64,000 nucleotides of DNA from Septoria linicola (GCA_024114885.1 CP099430.1:496001-560000); one strand, 5' to 3'; positions 22,299-35,779 are shown, counted from the stretch's first letter. Numbers and translations: made by a program. Notes: generated by a model from the sequence alone, not told the origin.

Positions 22299-23757
22299 AT
22301 ATCGTAAGAGACTACTAGCGCTATAATTAATAGCTAGAAAGAAGCTATTAGAGCTGTTATTACTAAAGATTTAAGCTTCTCTACCTTTATATAGGCCGAA
22401 AACCTTAAACCTTAAGAATTCTCTATTAGAAACTAATATTTTTAGTAATTTCTTTAGTTAGGCGAAAATTAGTAGTAAAAGGACCTTTAGAATAGAAAAT
22501 TATTATCTTACTTTACTAATTAGTAATAGAAAAGGGCTCTAGGAAGATAGATCGTAGTACTAACCTTAGAAATTACTAGTAGAAAAGAGCTTTAGAGGTA
22601 TAGCTCTAGCTTAGATTTTAAGACCTAGTAGTAGAAAGTAGCTTAGAATAGCTAACTTTTATAGCGATAGTAGGCTTAGGACTTAGAAAAAGGAGTAGAG
22701 TAGTAGGTTAGCTATTAGATATAAAATCTATACTTAAAAGTTAAGCTTAGAAGAGTAACTAGCTATATAGATACTTATCTTAGCTATAGAAAATAGCGTT
22801 AAGATAGTTAGGATTAGCTAGATTCCTACTAATCTAGTAAAAAAGAAGCTTAGGAAGCTTAGATTAGAGCTCGATAGTAGCTCTAGGAATAAAAGAAGTA
22901 TTTAGGATAGCTAAGATTTAGCTAGATTTCTACTAGTCTAGTAAATTATAAGCTTAGGAAGCTCTAATTAGAGCTTAATAGTAGCTTTAGGAATAAAAGA
23001 AGCGCTTAGAAAGGTTAGATTAGAGCTCGATAGTAGCTCTAGGAATAAAAGAAGCGCTTAGGATAGTATAGACTTAGGAATATTAGCTCTTTTTATAGTA
23101 GAGGCTAGGCTTTAGTAGCTAGATCTTAGCTTATACCTCTAATTAAGTATTGCCTATCGAATTTCTACTTCTTTAGCTCTACTAGGCTAGCTTTAGCCTT
23201 TAGCTTACTAAGTCTTCTACTTCTTCTTTAAGCTCTATTAATAGCTAGCGTATATAACTCTCTCTTTCTTCTTAAGTTATTACTAATAGCTTACTAATAA
23301 AGATCTATAGATACTTATACCTAGGTAGGAGTCCTAGTTCTATAACCTTCTTTATTAGTAGTAGTACTTTTTCTAGTTTAACCTAATCTAGAACTAGCTT
23401 TAGGTTTTCTTATAGAAAGATATATTTCTTAAGATCTATCCTCTTATAGATATACTCTCGTTTTAAGCTATCTAGCTTCTTAAGCTTATATAATATATCT
23501 CTCTATAATACTTTAGATACTCTAAAAAGACCTTTCTATCTAAACGTAAGCTTATAGGAGAAGCTAGTTTTTAACTTAAAGTAGTATATTAATACAAGAT
23601 CTCTTTCCTTTAGTATAGTAAGATCTATATAGTAATATTTATCGAAGTACGCCTTGTTCTATTCTTAGAGACGCTATTAACGTAGTCGTCCTTCTTCTAT
23701 AGTCGTTTCTATAGCTTCTAGAGCTTAAGCTCGAATCGTAAGAAGCTCTACTCTAGT
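22299..23757 (-). repeat. 1.45-kb tandem duplication in Gypsy-A2, unit 2
   Basis: This unit is contiguous with the main pol of A2; its pol stop lies near 23,141. Like unit 1 it carries several copies of the short spacer repeat (about 22,800-23,080). The units differ mainly by transitions, so the duplication preceded much of the RIP. Confidence 0.88.
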
Positions 23758-26700
23758 CTTAACCTTACTCTAATCTATAATCTAGAAGGTATAGTATTCT
23801 AGCTCGATTAGTAGTACTACGTCACGCTTAATTATTACCTCTAATAGTATTAAGCTAGTAGTAGAGACTATTATCGTTCTCTCTACCTATAGAACTACTA
23901 GAATATAGTCCCGAATCGTATAAAGGCTACTATTAGAGAGCTTTAAGTAAGCGTCTAATATCGTCTTCGAACAAGCGTCTAGTATCGTCTTATAGCCGAC
24001 TTTAACGATAGCGTTAGACTAAGAGTAGTACGGCGAAATATTAATACGTTTAATACTATATAATAGTAGTAGCTTCTCTACGTTACTAAGGTTAGTCTTA
24101 TAGTTGTCGAGGATAACTTCTATAGTAGTACTCTACTAGTAAAAGATCTCTTCCTATATAAACCTTACTATCTATACTAAGGAGATACTCTTTACTAGAT
24201 ACTAGAATATATATACTTCTAGCTAGCGCGATAGAGATTCGCGTATAACTATTAACGAATAGTTCTTTAAGATATATAAGCCGTCGATATACTACCTCTA
24301 GCCGACTATAACTTAGAGTAGGATCTATAGTTCTCTAGGTATCTACCTTTTATACTAAAGACTATAAATAGTATATTACTAAATAGTAAGCGAGATTTAA
24401 GCCTAAACTCTATCCTACTACTATCGTTTCTAGATAAGATTATACGTCTATTTAGCGCTATAGTAGCTGTTCTTATAATAGTATACCTTAATAATATAAG
24501 CTCGCGCTTTAGGTTTATTAATAACTCGCTATAGAGGCCTAGCTACTCGTTCTTAGCGCTAGAGCTAGTTATTCTTAATATAAAATAGCCGACACTTCTT
24601 CCTTAACCGCTTATATTTATTATTAGAAACTCTCTTAGGTCTTTATATTCGTATAAGTACGAAAGCGATATTTATTAACTCCTAAGAGTAGATTCTATTA
24701 ATCGTAGGTAGCTCGCTCTAAATCACCTATATAGAGAAAGCGTTAACGTAAAAGATATCGAAGAATTACTCGTTAATTATTAGATCTACGTCTTCTTCCT
24801 ATTCTATAGCCTCTATATCTTTAGGCGTAATAGGCTTCCTCGATAGCGAATCTAGAGCTATATACTTCTTACTAGGAATATATATAACGTTAAAGTCGAA
24901 GAGGTAGATCTATACTAGCTAGCGCGTTATTACTATATTTAGCAAATTAGAGACAGCCTTATTAAGCTAGTAAACGAGAGTATTTATATTAATCTCTAGT
25001 TAGAAGTATACTCTAAATAGCTATAGTTTTAGCTTCTTTAATACCTTTAGTATACTAAGGTATTCGCGCTTTCTAGTATTATACTTAACCTCTACTAGGT
25101 TAAATAGGCTAGACTTATATCGAACTAGATAGTAGAGAAGTAGCTCGTCTCGATTATATTAGGAAAGCGTATATCTCTAACCTTTACTACTCGAATCTAC
25201 GCCTACGACGATAAGTCCTACTCTTTCTCTATAGTTAAGAGTAATTAGGGCTAGGGCTGAAACTAGTATCTTTAAGACGATATCTTTAGCTAGTTAGTAT
25301 TCGGTAGTCTATTAAAACTTAGTATCCTTCTATAAGAGTTTAAATAACGGAGTAAGGATAATCGTAAAACCTTTAACCTAGACGCGGTAGTACGTAACTA
25401 CGCCGAGGAAGATTCGAACCTTCTTCTAATTCTCTAGCGTCGGCTATTTCTTAATCTTCGCTACTCTTACGAAGTCTAGATAGCGACTATTAATACTAGT
25501 AAGGTAACTAACGATTACTAACTATTCGTAATAAAGCTATAACTTATTAAAAGCTATAGTTATATTAGCTCGTTCTATATTATAGAGGACGTCGTCTATA
25601 GCTATAATATGTTTAATAACGTAATAGTAGAGGCTAGGTTTAACCTCTTTATTATCGTACTTCGTCTTAGGCTCTTTAATACTAATATTATTAAGGAACA
25701 GCTATACCTTATACGAGACATACTTTATAAGCACTTGATTAATAATATAAACGAACTAGGTAATAGAATTCGTAGCTCCTTATAGTAACGTTATCTACTA
25801 TAATAAGCCTAGTAGTAAGTCAAAGCCTATAAGGTCTCTATATAATTTATCGAGTAGGATTTAGTTATATCTAGAGAAAATACTAACTAACGAGGCTAGC
25901 GCGTAACTAGTAAAGTCCTTAGAGAAACCCTTAGCGTTAGGTAGTAAGTTCGAATCTCTTATAGTAACTTAATTAAACTTCTAAGCTATATTAATTAACT
26001 AATACTTCTTAGGCTTACCTACCTCTATCTTCTTACTAATAAGGAAGTACGGATTTCGATAGGCACTATAGTATAGCTTAAGAGTTCTAGCTTAGATTTG
26101 TTATCTTAGTATATCTTCTACTATATACTATAGCGATAGGTTTAGCTTGAAGCCTAGATACTACTATAGCTCGTAAGGAACTATCTGAATCTTCTATAGT
26201 AGAGTAATATTAGGATTAATTCGGCCTAAATATAAAAAGTTCTACGTAAAGGTAGCTTCTCGATTCCTTAGTATATAGTATAACAAATCTAGCTTCTTTA
26301 GTAGTAGTTCTATACTAGGTTTGAACTTTATAAGCTATTTAGGTATAAGCTACGATCTAGGCTCGATCGCTAAGAACCTCTTAGTTAGGTACTTACTATC
26401 GTAAGGTCTAGTACTAGGTAGTATAGCTACTTCCTTCTCGATATAAGTCCGTCGCTAGTTCTTTAATCCGCTAGGGTTCGAGCTATTAGTTATAGTAATA
26501 TCCGTATTTACTAGTTTGATCTTATTAGTAACTCGCTTATAAAGAGTATAGGCGCTAATATAATTATCTAGCTTCTACTACCTTGTAGCTTCTTTATTAC
26601 GAGCTTTCTCTATAGCTATATTAATAGTAGCTGAGATAACGTACGTCTCCTCGCTAAGCTCGTCGTCTACTTTATTAGAGATAACCTCGTCGTAGAGTCT

Positions 26701-27221
26701 AGGTTCTTAGATAGCTAGCTCCGCCTCTCTAAGCTTCCTACGAGTAATTATTAAGTATTCGCCTCTATAATTTAAACTCTAGCTCGATTAAGACACTAGT
26801 ATAGTATCTTGAAAACTATACCTAATACCCTAGTATAAGTCTCGTTCGCTAGTATAAGCTAGCTTAGCTTCGCTAGTAGCTAGTAAAAGCTTCTTAAGTC
26901 GACTATTTTAGCTAAATTTAGCGATATTACCTTCGATAGCTACTACTACGAGATAGTTATACTATATTTAAGTCTAGCTATAATTGACCTGTCTTAATAG
27001 TTCGAGCTACTATCGTAGAGATATACTTTGTCTAATTAAGTCCGCTATAAGACAGTTTCTAAAGTAAATTACCTTTATATATAATAACTACTACGTAAGA
27101 TAGTTAAAGACTTGATTCTCTAGAAGTTTAGAGCTATTAGTAACTATAAACGAACACTAGTACTAATCGCTTATCTATCTATACTACTAGTATAGTTTGA
27201 AGTATAGTATAGGAGGTATAA
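23141..27221 (-). pseudogene. Gypsy-A2 ORF2 (pol)
   Basis: This is the antisense counterpart of the A1 pol and aligns with it throughout, without the copia insertion. The conserved RT, RNase H and integrase segments are present in the same order. For example, the RNase H region matching A1 13,340-13,400 lies at about 25,120-25,180. The RT catalytic pair again reads Asn-Asn near 25,700 (minus-strand TTCCTTAATAATATTAG). RIP stops are denser than in A1. The duplicated tail lies downstream in unit 1. Confidence 0.85.
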
Positions 27222-27249
27222 CGTAATTATCGTTTAAAAAGGTAACTAT
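27222..27249. repeat. palindrome P2 in Gypsy-A2
   Basis: This is the antisense counterpart of 4,946-4,974, with arms TAATTATCGTTT and AAAAGGTAACTA. Confidence 0.7.
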
Positions 27250-27437
27250 AGAACGTTCTACTAGCTAACCTCTCTAAGTAGAGTTTTCACCTCTAACTAT
27301 TAAACCTTATACGGAGAAGGTAGTAGAAGCTTAAAAAGCTTGTAATCCCTCTCTCTACTCCTCGCTATTATATAATCTAGAGTCCTTAGTAGGATAGCCT
27401 ATAGTCCGCCTCTCTTTTAGCTAGTAATTACTTAAAG

Positions 27438-30167
27438 TTAGCGTTTAGATACTAACTTCTACTAAACCTAGACGTAATATACGTGTTAGAGCCTCTACTA
27501 AACTCGTGCCGTTAACTAGAGCTAGTTTCTTAGTACTCTAGCTTTTCCTAGGACCTGTTCTATAGTACGTATATTACTACGGCTATTAAAGCTAGTAAAT
27601 ATAATAATATAGCCGTCTAGAGTACTAATTAAGCTCTCCTAAGAGCTATTATCGTAGTTCTTAGAAGCTAGGCGTACCTACTACGCTTAAGGCTAGCTAA
27701 GTAAAATCGGGCTGTTTACTAGTAAGACTAGAAATAGTATAGTAACTCTTACGCTAAAGGTATCGATTAATATCTCTAGGTAGTACCTAATAAAAGTAAC
27801 CTTGCCTCCGACTCCTTCTATAGTAATATTACTAAGAGAGGTTATACTAACTTAAAGCTTCCGAACGTATTCGATTAGTATAATTATTAACTTAGCTCTC
27901 TCGTCGATTAAAGACTTATAACCTATTATTCGAGGTCCGTACTTTATAGGTATATAGATACTTAGAATAATTTAATAGATATTATTAAATAATAGAAGGA
28001 TATTATTAATCTACTCGTAAAGCTCGGAAGTAGGCCTAGGCTTCACTATATTAATTACTATAGTAGTAGCCTAGAAGGCCTTAATATCGGTCGCTAAGAC
28101 AGCTTTCGTTAGCTTCTCTACTATATCGTAGAAGGCTTTAGATAGTAAGGAATATACGCTAATCTTAGCTCTACTACCTCTATTCGTACGCTTCTTTATA
28201 TAGAGCTTATTAAGCTTCTTATAAAGATCTATATCGTTTAGAACACGATTCTATAAGGAATACGACGCTCGCTCGCTATAGAGAATAATCTCTACTAAGC
28301 TTAACTAGATCTTAGATTCGAGTATTTTATCTATCTAGAAGACGTTAGCGTTATTATTAGTATATGTAGCTCGAAGGTAATTGTCTATACGCTTAGTTTT
28401 TAGAGGCTCCTTAGCCTTCTTTCGCTTTTAAGTATACGTAGGAGCGACTAGAACTAGTAGACTATTTAAGTAGTCGTATATCTACTTATCCTCGACCTTA
28501 TCGTTATTATATCTCTAAGTTTAAGAATCCTCTAACTCTCCTATATCTATAAGATAAGGAGCTAGCTAGTTTTTATCTTTAACCTCTTTAATACGAGAGT
28601 AACGATAAGTATAGGTTCTTATAGCTACGGCCTAAGTCGTAATTCGCTTCTATACTCCTATTAGCTATCTTCTAACTAGATAAGAAGGATTTAGGTTCTA
28701 CTTTATCTTTACGCTATCTCTAGCTACGTAGGCGCTAATTAGATCGTCCTAATCTTCCTACGTAATAGAAGCGACTTAGCTAATATTAATAGGACTATCG
28801 ATACTAGCTACCTTATTTACTATTCTCTACTAGCTCGCTCTTAGTATTAATAAACGATCTATATTTTCAAGATTAATCTTTCTATAGCGCTACTCTAATA
28901 CTTCTATTAATACGAACAGCTTTAGTAGTTCCTTATCCTAGTAGTACTATATCTTTTCTATACCTAGGCGAGGCGTTCTATAGTATATAATACCGGTCTT
29001 TAGATCTCTATATATTAAGCCCTTAGTCTAGAACTACTATAGGTACTCGTAGCTTACGGCTATATAGCCTTCGAGCCTATATATCTAATAACCTAAAATC
29101 TTTAGAGCGATCGCTATATAGGCCTTAATTATTAACTCGTTATCTATTATAGCTAAATTAATCGAAATCTCCTAGCTATAAGTAGGCCTTAGAATATATA
29201 GATAGTCGTAAGCGTAAGACTTCGCCTACTATCCTATCGACGAGCGTAGTAGCTATAGGCCTCCTTCTTCGAGTCGACGAATCGTAGTAATTACAAGGTC
29301 TTATATACTAGTAGTAATATTATCGACGCTTACTAGTTTACGGCCTTTATAGACTACTGTTTCTCTAGCCTTAAACTTAGAGTTTAGCTTTAGAGCGGAC
29401 TTCTTTACTACTTCGTATAACTACTAGACGTCTCTACTACCTTCGTTATATACTTCTAATTTAAAGTCCTTATTACTATTAATCTAACGCTAGGCTGTCT
29501 TTAAGAGCTTACTATAATCTAAGTTACTATTATTAAGGTCTAACCTAAGATAAGCCTAGAGTCTCTTACTAAAACGAAATAGAAGGCCTCGTACGAATAG
29601 AAGAGTACGAGAACGCTCGTCTATATACGAAGTAGGTATAGTATTAGAGTAGAGTATAAACTACCTTAAGTACTCTAAGAGATTATTATCCTCGCTATAG
29701 TCGACCTTATAAAGGTTCTCTATATAGTAGCGGTTTCTAAGTAGATATATATTATCGTACTTTTAGTATTCTTTAATAATCGACTCTTTAAACTTAGCGT
29801 AGTTTCGATTATAGAAACTATTAAGGCGCTAGTATCGTCTACGTTAGATAACCGTAACCTAAGTAAGTAGCTTCTCGTAAAGCTATTTATTATTATTAAT
29901 AAGTAGAATAGTATAGTTCCTATATAGTACTTTAAAACGCTTAATATACTTAGTTACGTTCTCTCTATTAAAGAAGAGATTCTAGTCTAAGCTAGGTAGT
30001 AGTAGAACCTAAGCGATAATTACCTTCTAGCTTTAGGTTACTTAGATAGTCTCTATAAGTAGCTAGAACTACGCTATAGATAGTCTACTCTCTAAGTTCG
30101 GTCCTTAAAAAGTATTAGTATTAGGGTTAAGGTTAGTACCTCCTTAGTCCTTAGCTTCTATAGATAT
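27438..30167 (-). pseudogene. Gypsy-A2 ORF1 (gag/protease)
   Basis: This aligns end to end with A1 ORF1. The start codon (30,165-30,167) reads ATA and the stop (27,438-27,440) reads TAA where A1 has TGA; both are TG-to-TA changes, the RIP signature. The length (2,730 bases) equals A1 within a few bases. The gag core is recognisable at about 29,700-29,960. No new domain is visible. Confidence 0.82.
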
Positions 30168-30368
30168 ATTATTATCTAGTAGAGAGAATAAAGTAAAAGC
30201 GGATAGTAGCTTTACTAGAGATCTTCGAATTTACTTATTAAGCTAATTAGATAAGCTACTATCTAGTATTATAGGCCGGCTAGTAGACGCTAATTTACTT
30301 ATAGAGCTCGTTCGAAGGTGTTCTAAGAGTATATTGTACTCTCCTTTATTAGGTTTTTAAATAAAATA

Positions 30369-30393
30369 TAGTTATCGTTTAAAACGATAACTA
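30369..30393. repeat. palindrome P1 in Gypsy-A2
   Basis: This is a perfect 25-base inverted repeat identical in pattern to 1,808-1,832 (TAGTTATCGTTT, A, AAACGATAACTA). It has no mismatch although the surrounding sequence is heavily mutated. Confidence 0.85.
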
Positions 30394-30918
30394 AAAAAAA
30401 ATAAGAGTCTAAATTTATTAGCTATCTAAAGGTAAATCGTTAAACTTTTTATAATACTAGAGCTATATTGTTTATACCTAATAAGCAAGGCATGTCGTGT
30501 CGTATATTAAGAGATACGAGATTGCCTAGATAGTCTAGCCTATCCTATAGCCTCTATACTATCTAAACGAGAGCGTTTTTATACTAAACTAGAGTCTAAT
30601 TAAAGACTATTATAGGTATAGAGACCTCGAGTAAATCTCCGATATAGTAAGTCGCCTTACTATCTATACGATAATTACTAAATAGATCTATACTAAGGAG
30701 TACTAGAGGTTTATAACTTTTCCGAGTTAGAGCGATATCTATATTCTAGAGGCTTCTACGTTATTATAGCCCTTTAAGTCGCCTCTTACGTAGGCTCCTT
30801 TAGGCCTCTTATTAATGTTTATAGTATATTAGTTCTCGCTTTAAGTCTACTATCTACCCTTCGCGCTTCTAGTCCTAGTATAAGAGAGAAGAGATAGCCC
30901 TACCTTCGGCTCTATTAA
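30394..30918 (-). other. Gypsy-A2 5' leader, shortened
   Basis: This matches the A1 leader but lacks about 185 bases (A1 1,515-1,702). I see no gene in it. Confidence 0.7.
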
Positions 30919-31205
30919 TAGATAATAACTACTCTAATACTAACCTCCTAGGCAGGTATAAGAGTAGTTATTATAGAACAAGACCTATTTAGAGAGTAAT
31001 AGTCTTATAATACGTATATTAACTAGTAGTAACGAGCTTAAACTAGTAGCCCTAGGACTAAGAGCTTTATACTAGGACCGTAGGACATTAAATTAATTAA
31101 GTAGAGTAAATATTACTATCTTAGAAACGAGCTACTACCTTGCTTTTATACTAAAGCTACTAAGTATAGTATATAGGTAGGCCTTTACCTTACTACTACT
31201 TAGCT
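30919..31205 (-). repeat. Gypsy-A2 5' LTR
   Basis: This is an antisense family-A LTR of about 287 bp, about 10 bp longer than the A1 LTR through small insertions. The edges TAGATAATAA and CCTTACTA on the plus strand match the other copies. Confidence 0.88.
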
Positions 31206-31700
31206 TATATCTAGTAGCTCTAATAATACTATAATATACTATAGTATTTAACTACTACTTATATAGTAATAGAGATACTTTAAGCTTTATTTAGAATAGC
31301 TTATAGCGTACTTTAGTATAGAGAGAGTTATACTTAATTCTAACTCTAGTATTACTATCTTAAGTAGATTCCTAGAATAGTAAGCTTTAGTAGTTCTTTA
31401 TAGAACTATTCTCTTACTTTATTAGTAAAGTCTAGTATAGTAAAGTCTATAGTAGTTTAATAGTATAATATAGCCTAGTAAGTACTATATAGAATAGATA
31501 TTCTAAATAAGATTAAATACTTTTTATAGAAATACTCTACTATTATTATCTAACTTACTTCTATTTATACTTCTACTTCTACTTCTAGCTCTACTTCTAC
31601 TTTAACTTAGTAAGTACTATATTAACTATATCTTCTTTATAGCCTTTATACTCTATATAATCTATACTATTATTATCTACCTACTCTACTATAGTAGTAG
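31206..31700. other. no gene seen; AT-rich, CT-repeat stretch
   Basis: I see no recognisable gene here. The stretch holds a short degenerate CTTCTA repeat at about 31,556-31,604. It probably contains the LTR or leader of Gypsy-B, but I found no second copy to define an LTR. Confidence 0.4.
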
Positions 31701-34190
31701 AAGATAAAGAATCTACTTACGTAGCTTACTAGTACGTTAAAGATCTATAGTCTAGTAATATATTATAAGAGCTAGGTAAGGTCTAATAGCTAGAGGAGCC
31801 TAAGGCTCGTAGGCTTAGCGTATAGTATAATTATAGTACGCGTATATATCTAAAAGGAGGTAAGAATTAGTCTTACGATATCCTAATACTCTTATTAGAA
31901 GAGCGCTCTATATATTACTATATACCTCTTTTATAGTTCTAATTCTTCTTCTTGTAAAGATAGTAATCTATAGAGGCCTATAGCTCTCTAATATAACGTA
32001 GATATAGCGCTACCTAGGCTCGTAATAGGCGAAGTAGACGATTAAGGTAATCTTATAGAGGCTAATAAGGTTTAGAAGTAGGAATCTACTAGTATAATCA
32101 AAGATAGTACGTAGAGCGTATATAGCTTAAAGCTAAGAACTAGGAATTACGTCGTCGCCTAGAGGTATACGCTCTATAACGAGAGAATAAATTAGCTTCT
32201 TATAGAGTTAGAATCTCTATCCTTAGTTACTCCTAGTACTCTCGATATTAGCGATCTTAAAGACGACGCTATCGCTAGTATTATAGGTAGCGTACTTTAT
32301 AATAGTACGTCGTATACGCGATATAAAGGTTCTAAAGTTAGAGAACCTTATACCTTCTAGAGCGAGATAGTCTAAGAGGCGAGAGAGTTTATTTATAGCC
32401 TTAAAGTAATCTTCCTTAATAGTCTATAAGAGTTTATTATAGAGGATTCGAAGATCCTATATAGTATTATATAGCTTATAGGCGAGGTATAAGAGACCTA
32501 GTATAACGAATATTCTAAGATAATACTTCTAGATTATACTTAGACTAAGTTTAAGCGCTTTATCTATAACGTTATCGAGGATTAGATAAATTATATAATC
32601 CTCGTAATAGTCGAGTATAAGAAGGCCTAATAGAGTAAGAGCTAAGAGGTACGCTAGTTCGCTATAGAACTAGGCTACTTAGAGTCTTAACTAGGCGATT
32701 ATAGTAAAGTATAGCTAGTACGCTAGCTTCTTATAAAGTTAAAGCTATCGCTTCTATAAGAGATTATTAAGAATTATACCGTGCCTAATAAGCGCGCTAA
32801 TTTAGTTACGTTAGTAAGGCGCCTAGAGTAAGCTAATAGAGTAATTCCTATATAGTATAACTAGGATAGAAGCTAGAGTAATAGATACTACGAGCGCGAT
32901 ACTTAGTTAAAGTATAAGGGCGTAGAGAGCGACGCTCCTATATATAGGCGCGATAATAGTCTAGAAGAGAATAGTTTACGTCGCTTTAGCGATAAAGGTT
33001 CTACTCGCTCTATTATAGGCTATAAGTATTTAGAATACTATAGCTATAAGTAGAAAAGGTATATTAGTACTAATTCTACCTACTCTAACTAAGGCGCCTA
33101 AGACGATAGTAAGAAGCTATTAGTATATAAGGTTACTATAGAGACGCTAAAAAAAGAGAAGGTATTAGAGAAGGACTATAATCTCTAGATACTAAACTTA
33201 GTAGCGATATATATCTTTCTATATAAGTCGTAAATACGACTTACCTAGAGGGTATAGTCGAGGCGTAGGATAGGCTTAAGCTAGCCTAATTCCTTCTTAA
33301 TAATACTACTAATATTAACGTAGTATTAAGATTCTTTATCTTATAATATAGTATTATAGTTCGAACTAATACTACCTTACTCCTAGCTACCTTATTTACT
33401 AGAGAATTAGAGTATTATTATAGCGTATACTATATACGCGTATAGCTCGTAGACTCTATAGAAGTAGAGCGTATAGTAGGCGTAATCTTTTATACCTATA
33501 ATATATCGACCTCTAATATAATCTTAAATCGACTATAGAAACGTACTTATCGTATATAAGTCGATAGTAGCTTAGATAAATAGACCTATAGCGATGTTTT
33601 TAAGAACGTTAAGGTTAGAGAAGCCTATAAGTTTCTTAAAGACTTAAAGTAGGTACCTATAGTATACGTAGTAGTATTAAGTAAGATAGGCGAAGAGGTT
33701 TACTCTCTTCTCTCTAAGTTCTAATAGTTCTCTAATATTCTAAACCTAATAGAAGAGATAAGAAGTAAGCTAGTAGATAACGTAGAGTATATAATTAAAC
33801 TACGTCTAGGTACTATTCTACTATTTAGGCTACTATATTACTAGTCGAGTAAGGAGCTAGAGGAACTTAAGAGTTATCTTACTACTAGTCTTAAATACGA
33901 CTAGATCGAGTATAGCGTTAGTAAGGTAGGTACGCCTATCCTATTTATACTAAAGAAAGATAGTAAACTAAGGCTATATATCGACTACTAAGGGTTAAAC
34001 GAAATTACTATTTAAGAATAGGTACCTACTTTCTCTAATTAGCGAAACGCTAGATAGGCTTATAGAGGCTATATAGTTTACGACTCTAGGCCTTATAGAT
34101 ATATACTATCGGATTCGTATTAAGCCTAGTAACTACTAGAAGACTACGTTCTATATATACTATAGCTACTTTTAGTATAAGATAATTATA
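31700..34190 (+). pseudogene. Gypsy-B gag-protease-RT, truncated in RT
   Basis: This is a second gypsy lineage, unlike family A. The gag-like region lies at about 32,300-32,900 (FIYNVIEDQINYIILVIVEY, then KLSLLQEIIKNYTVPNKRA). A degraded zinc knuckle lies at about 33,020-33,070, with Cys now Tyr (KYLEYYSYKQKRYIS). A protease-like region lies at about 33,290-33,550 (SNIILNRLQKRTYRI). RT starts with GTPILFTLKKDSKLRLYIDY at 33,929-33,988. A one-base frameshift at about 34,030 is needed to continue into RLIEAI and GLIDIYYRIRIK. The RT stops being recognisable near 34,190, just after the palm segment equivalent to YGHFEYQV, so fingers and part of the palm remain and the catalytic YxDD, RNase H and integrase are gone. 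Confidence 0.78.
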
Positions 34191-35779
34191 AAAGAGGTAT
34201 ATAGTAATATATAGAGCGCCCTCCTAATAAGACTATTAGGATATCGTAAGACTAACTCTTACCTCCTTTTGGATATATAAGTATACTATAATTATACTAT
34301 ACGCTAAGCCTACGAGCCTAAGACGTATCTAACCTTTAACCTTACCTAGCTCTTATAACTATCTCCTCTCTTTAAGAAAGCTACTCTTAGCGATACTCTT
34401 ACTTAATAGGTTATATTCTAGGCTCCCTATTTAGTCTTTATAATATACTTTATATATTCCGCGCCTATCGCGTCTCTAACGTATTATACCTACGAACCTT
34501 TAGCGTATTATATAAATCCGTACTATAAAGTAAAGAGTTACTATACGTATTACGTTTACGTAGTAACGTATTCTCTACTATAGCGACTACGATCCGTAGG
34601 CTCGAGTATATTCTTTAAAAACTCTTCTAACTCTCTCTTAGACTTTCTTTCTATACATAATATTTTCTATATTCTAGTAAAAGTAGTCGACTCGTACTAT
34701 AACCGTACCCTATACGTAAGTACTATACTACCGAGACGCGCTCTACTAGTAGTCGTGAACTACCTACTCTATACTATCGACGATATTAGAGGCTATAGAG
34801 ATATAGATATCTACCTCTACTATATTAAGTATAGCTATAAAGGTATAGCTTTTCGAACGCTTCTTAACTACGCTTCGCCTACTAATAGACTACGTATAGA
34901 CGACGAACCTACGTATAATAGAGCTATAAAGCCTAGCTAGAAGATTAAGTATTAGCGCTATAAGCGTAGCTACTACTCCTACGAGCGTATTACTAATAGT
35001 AACCTTAAGTAGTAGGCGCGCTATATACTCTACTACTACTAGTAGCTAGAGACTCTCCTAGAAGGCGTATATAAGGAGTAGGCTAAGCGTCGCCTAAAGG
35101 ACCTCTATACCGATATCAAGGCCTCTAAGAAGATCTATACTAGTAATAAAGGTAAAGTAGTTAGTAGCTAGGATACGCTATATAAGGCGAGTATACTCGC
35201 TCTACTAGCGCCTAGTATAATATCCGTCGTAGCTCTAGTAGAGACCTAGCGCTAGTCTAACTTTATAGTAGCTATATTTAAGCTATAGTATAAGATATAT
35301 CTACTTTTCCTATATAGCTCTTCTATAATACTAATACTCTTCGTAGACTAACTATATAGTAGGCGTCTCTAGCGATACTCTAGACGCTACTATAGAGGTA
35401 GCCTATCTTAAGAGTAGTAACTAGGAGAAGAGTAAGCTCTTAGAGAACATAGTGTCTAATAAGAAGGTAGACGAGGATAAGAACGAGGATAGCGTCGCTA
35501 GTAGAAACGCTAGCGATACTAATACTACGCTTTCTATAGACGACGCCTAAGCGTTTCGCTCGCTCTCTACCTATGCCTCTTATACTCTACTTACGCCTAT
35601 ATAGGCTATAGTTAGATTCTTACTCTTTACCTATAGGTACTATACGACCTACTTAGTAGATATATATAAATAATATAGTTTACGCTTCTATATATCCTAA
35701 ATACCTTAGTAATTCTCTTACTCTCTTAAATTTAAGATTTGCCTCTATATATAGGTTTAGCGCTTAGTATTTAGTATTA
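34191..35779. other. unassigned RIP-mutated stretch
   Basis: No family is recognised on either strand. It lies between the broken RT of Gypsy-B (plus) and the chromodomain end of Gypsy-C (minus), so much of it may be the 3' region and LTR of Gypsy-C. A short open frame at 34,755-34,940 has no family features and looks like chance. RIP stops are dense and CpG is common, as in the gypsy elements. Confidence 0.4.

Larger units (their letters stand above)
20201..31205 (-). mobile_element. Gypsy-A2, main part
   Basis: This is an antisense copy of the Gypsy-A family running from its 5' LTR at the right (30,919-31,205) through ORF1, ORF2, a duplicated spacer and the start of ORF3, where Gypsy-A1 has inserted. 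Its RT lacks the copia insertion: the uninterrupted site is at about 26,275-26,290. It is more RIP-mutated than A1; the ATG of both ORF1 and ORF3 read ATA here. A 1.45-kb tandem duplication makes it longer than the family form. Confidence 0.92.

Noticed and set aside
31556..31604. CT-rich run as a polypyrimidine promoter or LTR edge
   Set aside because: A degenerate CTTCTA repeat with no second copy and no adjacent LTR boundary.
34755..34940. Open frame of 61 codons in the unassigned stretch
   Set aside because: Tyr/Ile-rich product typical of RIP-mutated AT-rich DNA, no motif and no counterpart in other copies.
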